DNA of 64,000 nt from Mastigias papua (lineage: Eukaryota; Cnidaria; Scyphozoa; Rhizostomeae; Mastigiidae): assembly GCA_964019165.1 (NCBI GenBank), contig OZ025274.1:7120855-7184854 (forward strand). The letters run 5' to 3'. Numbering within the stretch: the stretch's first letter is position 1; every line of letters starts with the position of its first letter. Of the stretch, positions 58,991 to 64,000 are shown one piece after another. A program made the position numbers and the translations under genes. Below the pieces are notes generated by a model that was given only the letters and a program-made list of their open reading frames with translations, was not told the DNA's origin and searched no databases.

Positions 58991-61261
58991 TTTTACAAGG
59001 AATTGAAGTCTTTAAATGCTTAAAAATATGCGAATTCTTATCGGTGAACAAATGCTCACGCACTCGTGTAGATAAATGACGAGATGTTTCGCCAATATAA
59101 ACGGAATTACATCCCGCACAAGTAAATTTATATACTATACACGAGCGAAGCGATTTGTTCACACGATCCTTAACTGCAAGCAAGTTTTTAATTTTAAAAG
59201 AAGAAAAAGCTAATTTAATATTAAGATTATTGCAATACTTTTTAGCAAGCATACGTACCTTACGCTGGGTAAAATTAGAAAGCTTAAGGAATGGCAACTT
59301 AAAATAAATGGTAGAAGTATCAGTAGCTGATTTAGAATTATTAGAAGTATGAACATTATCAAGATAAGAATGGACTACTCTACTTATTAAGCCTTCAGGG
59401 TATTGATTCTTTTTTAATATATCGAAGAGTTTTTTAACATCATCATTGAATTTAGCAAGAGTGTTATTAATTTTGTAAGCTCTGTCAACTAAGGTGCGGA
59501 TAAGACCAATTTTATAAGAATAAGAGGTAAAGCTATAGAAATTAGTAAGAAGTCCAGTAAAAGTGTTTTTACGATAGACTGACGTTAAAAGATTACAAGG
59601 ATCCTTATTACTGATACAAACATCAAGAAAAGCCAACATCTTATTACTTTCTTTCTCCATGGTGAACTTTATATTGGGATGTTGAGAGTTAAGAAAATCA
59701 AAGAATACTAAGGCATCTTGTTCATTATTGAAAAGGCAAAAGGTGTCATCAACATATCGTCGATAGAATTGAAGAGAAGGACCTTGATATTTGTTAAGCC
59801 ATATATTTTCATGATGTCCTAGAAAAAGATTAGCCAGGACAGGTGCAAGAGGAGAGCCCATAGCAACACCATCTACCTGATCATACAGTTTACCATTAAA
59901 GAGGAAGTTAGTCTGTGACGTAGCAAATGAGAAAAGTTTAACAAGATCAGCTTTGGAAAGTTTGAGATTAGGATTTCCTTCTGCAATATAGGAGACAGCA
60001 AGATCAATAGACTCTTTAAGTGGAATGTTAGTAAGCAAACTTACCACGTCAAATGAGACCATAAATTTGTTGGAAAAATTAACCGTTTTAAGTTCTTCGA
60101 CGAAAGAAAAGGTGTCAGAAATAGAATATGTACTTGGCAAATGAGGCTGTAGAAGATTACATAGATATTTAGCTAACTGATAGTTGAATGTATTGACAGA
60201 AGAAACAATAGGTCTAAGAGGTGGCACTCCATTAGACGACCGAATCTTATGCATTTTAGGTAATCCATAAATGCGCGCCGGCTGAGAGCCTGATGGGTAA
60301 ATAGTGCTATATATATCTTTATCAATTTTTCCATTCTTTTTAAGTTCTCGAAGGAAATGTTGCAACTTACCTTCTCTAATAATGGTGGGATCGCTATCAA
60401 GCTCTTTAAATTTATGCTTATCATTTATTATGTTAAGAATACCTTCTAGATAATCTGACCTATTTAAAACAACTACCCCATTACCTTTATCAGGTTTAAG
60501 AATAACGATGTTATTGTTTTTATGAAGATTCTTAAGAATTTTATGTGTCTTAAAATCTTTAGGTGACAGCTTAAATGAATTAGCATATAAATGGGCTAAG
60601 TGAGAAAGGTCTGATTTTAACTTATTTTCATCATTCTTGTCATGTAAATGGCTAGTCATTGAGTTAAAAATTGATTCAAAGGAAACAAAAATATCTGTCT
60701 TGTTAATATACGGGGGAACAATTGAGTGAGATAAGCCAAATTTCAGTGCTTCGCTTTCATCTTGTGATAACGTGTAGGACGAAATGTTTGTGACAACGTC
60801 TTTCGAATCAAAAGGTAGTACACAATTTTTGGTAAGAGTTTTCAGCTTCTTCTGGTGAGTTCTGACAATGTTTTGAACTTCACGATCAATATTCCTACGT
60901 AGCGCTTTAGAAAAGAAAAAATACTCAATGCCAGATAAAACCTGCTTTATTTTCTTCTGAGTCTTTTCCAAGTCATAAACGAGTTTTCTCTTCTCCTTCA
61001 GTCTTTTGCTAATTGCTGTCTTTAATAAACGTCTTCGAATTGCATATACATCGTACTTACCAACATTCGGAAGCGGAAAACAAATAAACTTTGGAAACAC
61101 ATTGAACGTCTGACAACTTTTTAAAAAAGAAATGTCCAAATCTGCCTTTCTTGCCTTTCTGGAGAGCTTCTCCACTTTGCGGAACTCAGCTAACTCAAGC
61201 TTTCCAGTATATTTCCTTGAGAAGTCGTATATGATTTTGCCAAAATTTCTCAATATTATAA

Positions 61262-61607
61262 AATCAGATAGTACACGAAGAAAATCGACAATCTTTTTAA
61301 ATTTCCAAGACATGTTTCGGCTTGTTACTCAAACCATCATCAGTTGAAATGACTAAGTTAACGTTACAACAAATAAGAACTATACACTATCAATCGAATA
61401 TATTAATCGAACAGAGGAATGAAAGAAACGAAAAAAGAATGTGGCGGTTAAACAACGAAAGCTAAAAGCTCAATGAAATACTATAATGTTGCAGTTGTTT
61501 ATTTAAGTTAGGCCTTTCCCACATGATGTGAAGTGCTTCCTTAATTTTTAAGTTATGATAATTGCTTGCTGAATCTAGTACCTTGAAGCAATTTTCACTG
61601 CAAAGAT
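61262..61607 (-). repeat. 5' pseudo-LTR of the minus-strand PLE
   Basis: Direct repeat of 58645-58990. It includes the hammerhead and the ORF start and, at its outer end, a non-functional copy of the last coding codons. Confidence 0.9.
61301..61350 (-). ncRNA. Hammerhead ribozyme motif, 5' pseudo-LTR
   Basis: The minus strand shows stem I (ATTTC-AA pairing with TT-G-GAAAT), core CTGATGA, stem II GGTTTG/CAAGCC with loop AGTAA, then GAAAC, a loopless self-complementary stem III ACATGT, and predicted cleavage after ATGTC. All invariant core bases are present. Hammerheads with very short stem III are known from PLE pseudo-LTRs and are thought to act as dimers. Confidence 0.8.
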
Positions 61608-61751
61608 ATTATATATATTGGTATTTCATTGAGCTTTTAGCTTTCGTTGTTTAACCGCCACATTCTTTTTTCGTTTCTTTCATTCCTCTGTTCGATTAAT
61701 ATATTCGATTGATAGTGTATAGTTCTTATTTGTTGTAACGTTAACTTAGTC

Positions 61752-61801
61752 ATTTCAACTGATGATGGTTTGAGTAACAAGCCGAAACATGTCTTGGAAA
61801 T
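61752..61801 (+). ncRNA. Hammerhead ribozyme motif, plus-strand PLE
   Basis: Same motif as 61301-61350 on the plus strand: CTGATGA at 61759-61765, stem II 61767-61783, GAAAC 61784-61788, predicted cleavage after 61793. The ORF start ATG is 61789-61791. Confidence 0.8.
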
Positions 61802-64000
61802 TTAAAAAGATTGTCGATTTTCTTCGTGTACTATCTGATTTTATAATATTGAGAAATTTTGGCAAAATCATATACGACTTCTCAAGGAAATATACTGGAA
61901 AGCTTGAGTTAGCTGAGTTCCGCAAAGTGGAGAAGCTCTCCAGAAAGGCAAGAAAGGCAGATTTGGACATTTCTTTTTTAAAAAGTTGTCAGACGTTCAA
62001 TGTGTTTCCAAAGTTTATTTGTTTTCCGCTTCCGAATGTTGGTAAGTACGATGTATATGCAATTCGAAGACGTTTATTAAAGACAGCAATTAGCAAAAGA
62101 CTGAAGGAGAAGAGAAAACTCGTTTATGACTTGGAAAAGACTCAGAAGAAAATAAAGCAGGTTTTATCTGGCATTGAGTATTTTTTCTTTTCTAAAGCGC
62201 TACGTAGGAATATTGATCGTGAAGTTCAAAACATTGTCAGAACTCACCAGAAGAAGCTGAAAACTCTTACCAAAAATTGTGTACTACCTTTTGATTCGAA
62301 AGACGTTGTCACAAACATTTCGTCCTACACGTTATCACAAGATGAAAGCGAAGCACTGAAATTTGGCTTATCTCACTCAATTGTTCCCCCGTATATTAAC
62401 AAGACAGATATTTTTGTTTCCTTTGAATCAATTTTTAACTCAATGACTAGCCATTTACATGACAAGAATGATGAAAATAAGTTAAAATCAGACCTTTCTC
62501 ACTTAGCCCATTTATATGCTAATTCATTTAAGCTGTCACCTAAAGATTTTAAGACACATAAAATTCTTAAGAATCTTCATAAAAACAATAACATCGTTAT
62601 TCTTAAACCTGATAAAGGTAATGGGGTAGTTGTTTTAAATAGGTCAGATTATCTAGAAGGTATTCTTAACATAATAAATGATAAGCATAAATTTAAAGAG
62701 CTTGATAGCGATCCCACCATTATTAGAGAAGGTAAGTTGCAACGTTTCCTTCGAGAACTTAAAAAGAATGGAAAAATTGATAAAGATATATATAGCACTA
62801 TTTACCCATCAGGCTCTCAGCCGGCGCGCATTTATGGATTACCTAAAATGCATAAGATTCGGTCGTCTAATGGAGTGCCACCTCTTAGACCTATTGTTTC
62901 TTCTGTCAATACATTCAACTATCAGTTAGCTAAATATCTATGTAATCTTCTACAGCCTCATTTGCCAAGTACATATTCTATTTCTGACACCTTTTCTTTC
63001 GTCGAAGAACTTAAAACGGTTAATTTTTCCAACAAATTTATGGTCTCATTTGACGTGGTAAGTTTGTTTACTAACATTCCACTTAAAGAGTCTATTGATC
63101 TTGCTGTCTCCTATATTGCAGAAGGAAATCCTAATCTCAAACTTTCCAAAGCTGATCTTGTTAAACTTTTCTCATTTGCTACGTCACAGACTAACTTCCT
63201 CTTTAATGGTAAACTGTATGATCAGGTAGATGGTGTTGCTATGGGCTCTCCTCTTGCACCTGTCCTGGCTAATCTTTTTCTAGGACATCATGAAAATATA
63301 TGGCTTAACAAATATCAAGGTCCTTCTCTTCAATTCTATCGACGATATGTTGATGACACCTTTTGCCTTTTCAATAATGAACAAGATGCCTTAGTATTCT
63401 TTGATTTTCTTAACTCTCAACATCCCAATATAAAGTTCACCATGGAGAAAGAAAGTAATAAGATGTTGGCTTTTCTTGATGTTTGTATCAGTAATAAGGA
63501 TCCTTGTAATCTTTTAACGTCAGTCTATCGTAAAAACACTTTTACTGGACTTCTTACTAATTTCTATAGCTTTACCTCTTATTCTTATAAAATTGGTCTT
63601 ATCCGCACCTTAGTTGACAGAGCTTACAAAATTAATAACACTCTTGCTAAATTCAATGATGATGTTAAAAAACTCTTCGATATATTAAAAAAGAATCAAT
63701 ACCCTGAAGGCTTAATAAGTAGAGTAGTCCATTCTTATCTTGATAATGTTCATACTTCTAATAATTCTAAATCAGCTACTGATACTTCTACCATTTATTT
63801 TAAGTTGCCATTCCTTAAGCTTTCTAATTTTACCCAGCGTAAGGTACGTATGCTTGCTAAAAAGTATTGCAATAATCTTAATATTAAATTAGCTTTTTCT
63901 TCTTTTAAAATTAAAAACTTGCTTGCAGTTAAGGATCGTGTGAACAAATCGCTTCGCTCGTGTATAGTATATAAATTTACTTGTGCGGGATGTAATTCCG
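61789..64000 (+). CDS. PLE protein, plus-strand copy (3' end outside window)
   Basis: 737 complete codons, open throughout and nearly identical to the 58845-61313 protein. It includes the RT motifs (FDVVSLFTNIP, GVAMGSPLAP, YVDDTF) and stops at CAGCNS, just before the YIG half of the GIY-YIG nuclease. Differences I noticed are His to Arg at residue 319 (62744) and Leu to Phe at residue 427 (63067). The latter gives the family-typical FTNIP, so this copy is the better candidate for an active enzyme. Confidence 0.9.
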   Translation, partial: MSWKFKKIVDFLRVLSDFIILRNFGKIIYDFSRKYTGKLELAEFRKVEKLSRKARKADLDISFLKSCQTFNVFPKFICFPLPNVGKYDVYAIRRRLLKTAISKRLKEKRKLVYDLEKTQKKIKQVLSGIEYFFFSKALRRNIDREVQNIVRTHQKKLKTLTKNCVLPFDSKDVVTNISSYTLSQDESEALKFGLSHSIVPPYINKTDIFVSFESIFNSMTSHLHDKNDENKLKSDLSHLAHLYANSFKLSPKDFKTHKILKNLHKNNNIVILKPDKGNGVVVLNRSDYLEGILNIINDKHKFKELDSDPTIIREGKLQRFLRELKKNGKIDKDIYSTIYPSGSQPARIYGLPKMHKIRSSNGVPPLRPIVSSVNTFNYQLAKYLCNLLQPHLPSTYSISDTFSFVEELKTVNFSNKFMVSFDVVSLFTNIPLKESIDLAVSYIAEGNPNLKLSKADLVKLFSFATSQTNFLFNGKLYDQVDGVAMGSPLAPVLANLFLGHHENIWLNKYQGPSLQFYRRYVDDTFCLFNNEQDALVFFDFLNSQHPNIKFTMEKESNKMLAFLDVCISNKDPCNLLTSVYRKNTFTGLLTNFYSFTSYSYKIGLIRTLVDRAYKINNTLAKFNDDVKKLFDILKKNQYPEGLISRVVHSYLDNVHTSNNSKSATDTSTIYFKLPFLKLSNFTQRKVRMLAKKYCNNLNIKLAFSSFKIKNLLAVKDRVNKSLRSCIVYKFTCAGCNS

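Larger units (their letters stand above)
61621..64000 (+). mobile_element. Penelope-like element, plus-strand copy, cut by window end
   Basis: Inverted copy of the minus-strand element; position x corresponds to 123102 minus x. Its 5' pseudo-LTR starts at 61621, so it lacks the outer 126 bp found in the other copy. The ORF is open to the last base of the window. Confidence 0.9.

Noticed and set aside
61132..61347. 71-codon open frames antisense to the PLE start (also at 61755-61970)
   Set aside because: Shadow frames of the PLE ORF, present in both copies only because the copies are identical.

Overview
The window is nuclear DNA of an animal, most likely an aquatic invertebrate. It is AT-rich, its genes are split by many introns, it carries long (TA)n arrays, and a large share of it is transposable-element sequence. 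The restriction-enzyme-like (RLE) LINE in the window resembles elements I associate with anthozoan cnidarians. That placement rests on recalled similarity and is only a guess. DRC2 indicates an organism with motile cilia or flagella.

Two host genes can be read exon by exon, both on the minus strand. DRC2 (CCDC65, a subunit of the ciliary nexin-dynein regulatory complex) starts at 11336. Nine exons are visible down to 1912, and the 3' part lies outside the window. MCM7 (replicative helicase subunit) is complete: 18 coding exons from 45281 to 20704 join in phase into a 722-residue protein. One of its introns is of the GC-AG type. A non-coding first exon and a CCAAT/E2F-like promoter near 46.1 kb are likely.

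The rest is mobile-element sequence of several ages. From left to right: the 3' end of an RLE LINE (1-1345); a pogo-like MITE in a DRC2 intron; a decayed P-element-type THAP transposase (13069-16441); a PIF/Harbinger-like MITE (17179-17460) and other inverted-repeat elements; LINE tails inside MCM7 introns; a decayed Penelope-like element (PLE) at 41.5-42.7 kb; an apparently intact P element (46450-50365) with 8-bp target duplications, inserted in the open reading frame of an RLE LINE (46345-53440); an old LINE reverse-transcriptase relic (54690-55250); a hAT-type MITE with a perfect 8-bp duplication (57463-57615); and a head-to-head pair of nearly identical PLEs (58645-61607 minus, 61621-64000 plus).

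The most interesting part is the PLE system. Its terminal repeats carry a hammerhead-ribozyme fold, and the ATG of the RT/GIY-YIG protein lies inside the ribozyme core next to the predicted cleavage site. The older PLE relic keeps the same fold with compensating stem changes. The intact P element, with an intron-split THAP transposase and all three putative catalytic acidic residues, is the second notable item. Exon boundaries come from hand reading of splice sites and phases and have not been checked against transcripts.
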